Source: Deferribacteraceae bacterium (lineage in GTDB: Bacteria; Chrysiogenota; Deferribacteres; Deferribacterales; JAISNW01). From it: DNA of 5,741 bases. The notes under the pieces are model-generated. The model worked only from the letters and a program-made list of their open reading frames with translations. It ran no database searches and was not told the origin of the DNA. A program made the translations under genes and the position numbers. Positions within the stretch are counted from its first letter, which is position 1; each line of letters begins with the position of its first letter. The stretch covers positions 1-5,741 of the forward strand of contig JAITWF010000112.1 in the NCBI GenBank assembly GCA_031285415.1, given 5' to 3'. Shown here one piece after another: positions 5,729 to 5,741 of the stretch.

Positions 5729-5741
5729 AAATGAACCCCTC
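5725..5741 (+). CDS. Start of a following gene, cut by the window edge
   Basis: ATG 5725 overlaps the TPR stop codon as ATGA, and GGGGA (5713-5717) lies 7 nt upstream, which is good spacing. Only five full codons, reading MKMNP, are visible, so the product cannot be named. ATG 5731 in the same frame is an alternative start with worse spacing. The overlap continues the tight coupling of the genes before it. Confidence 0.5.

Noticed and set aside
5733..5741. AACCCCTC at the window edge as the start of another copy of the ACCCCTCC-type repeat
   Set aside because: Too short to judge; it is also within a plausible coding start.

Overview
The window carries one compact block of housekeeping genes, all on the + strand. 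In order they are aroQ (type II 3-dehydroquinate dehydratase), an M24B Xaa-Pro aminopeptidase, efp (elongation factor P), accB and accC (biotin carrier and biotin carboxylase subunits of acetyl-CoA carboxylase), an exported tetratricopeptide-repeat (TPR) protein, and the first codons of a further gene cut by the window edge. Gaps are minimal: aroQ and the peptidase overlap by 8 nt, the peptidase and efp are 16 nt apart, accB/accC and accC/TPR each meet at TAATG, and the TPR gene meets the next gene at ATGA. The one large gap, of about 150 nt, lies between efp and accB and is filled by a palindromic element. This looks like one transcription unit or two.

The organism is a bacterium of medium GC. 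The Sec signal peptide on the TPR protein and its C-terminal repeats resemble exported TPR proteins of diderm (Gram-negative) bacteria. The order aroQ / M24 peptidase / efp / accB / accC is, from memory, shared by deltaproteobacterial-type lineages and some other diderm phyla. Nothing here fixes the phylum, so I leave it open.

The genes are ordinary; the interest lies in the repeats. (1) The 115 nt before aroQ hold three stem-loops in a row. The second and third (36-58 and 73-95) are mirror-image members of one family: a GTAG foot, a 7-bp stem and a 5-nt loop. This is the layout of REP sequences and of paired REPs (BIMEs) mobilised by RAYT/TnpA_REP enzymes. (2) A third member of exactly the same length lies inside the TPR coding sequence (4147-4169), where it encodes part of the signal peptide. 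Across the three copies, three stem positions differ and each difference is compensated on the other strand. (3) A different palindromic element (2204-2306), built of two diverged arms in inverted orientation, separates efp from accB.

Among the proteins, the main oddity is the tip of EF-P domain I, which reads Cys-Gly-Arg-Gly where most EF-Ps have Pro-Gly-Lys-Gly. The residue that normally carries the activating modification is therefore Arg33.

Functionally the block links shikimate-pathway chemistry, proline-peptide turnover, relief of ribosome stalling at polyproline, and the first committed step of fatty-acid synthesis, with an envelope TPR protein coupled to the end. No CRISPR array, tRNA, rRNA, transposase gene or defence gene is visible.
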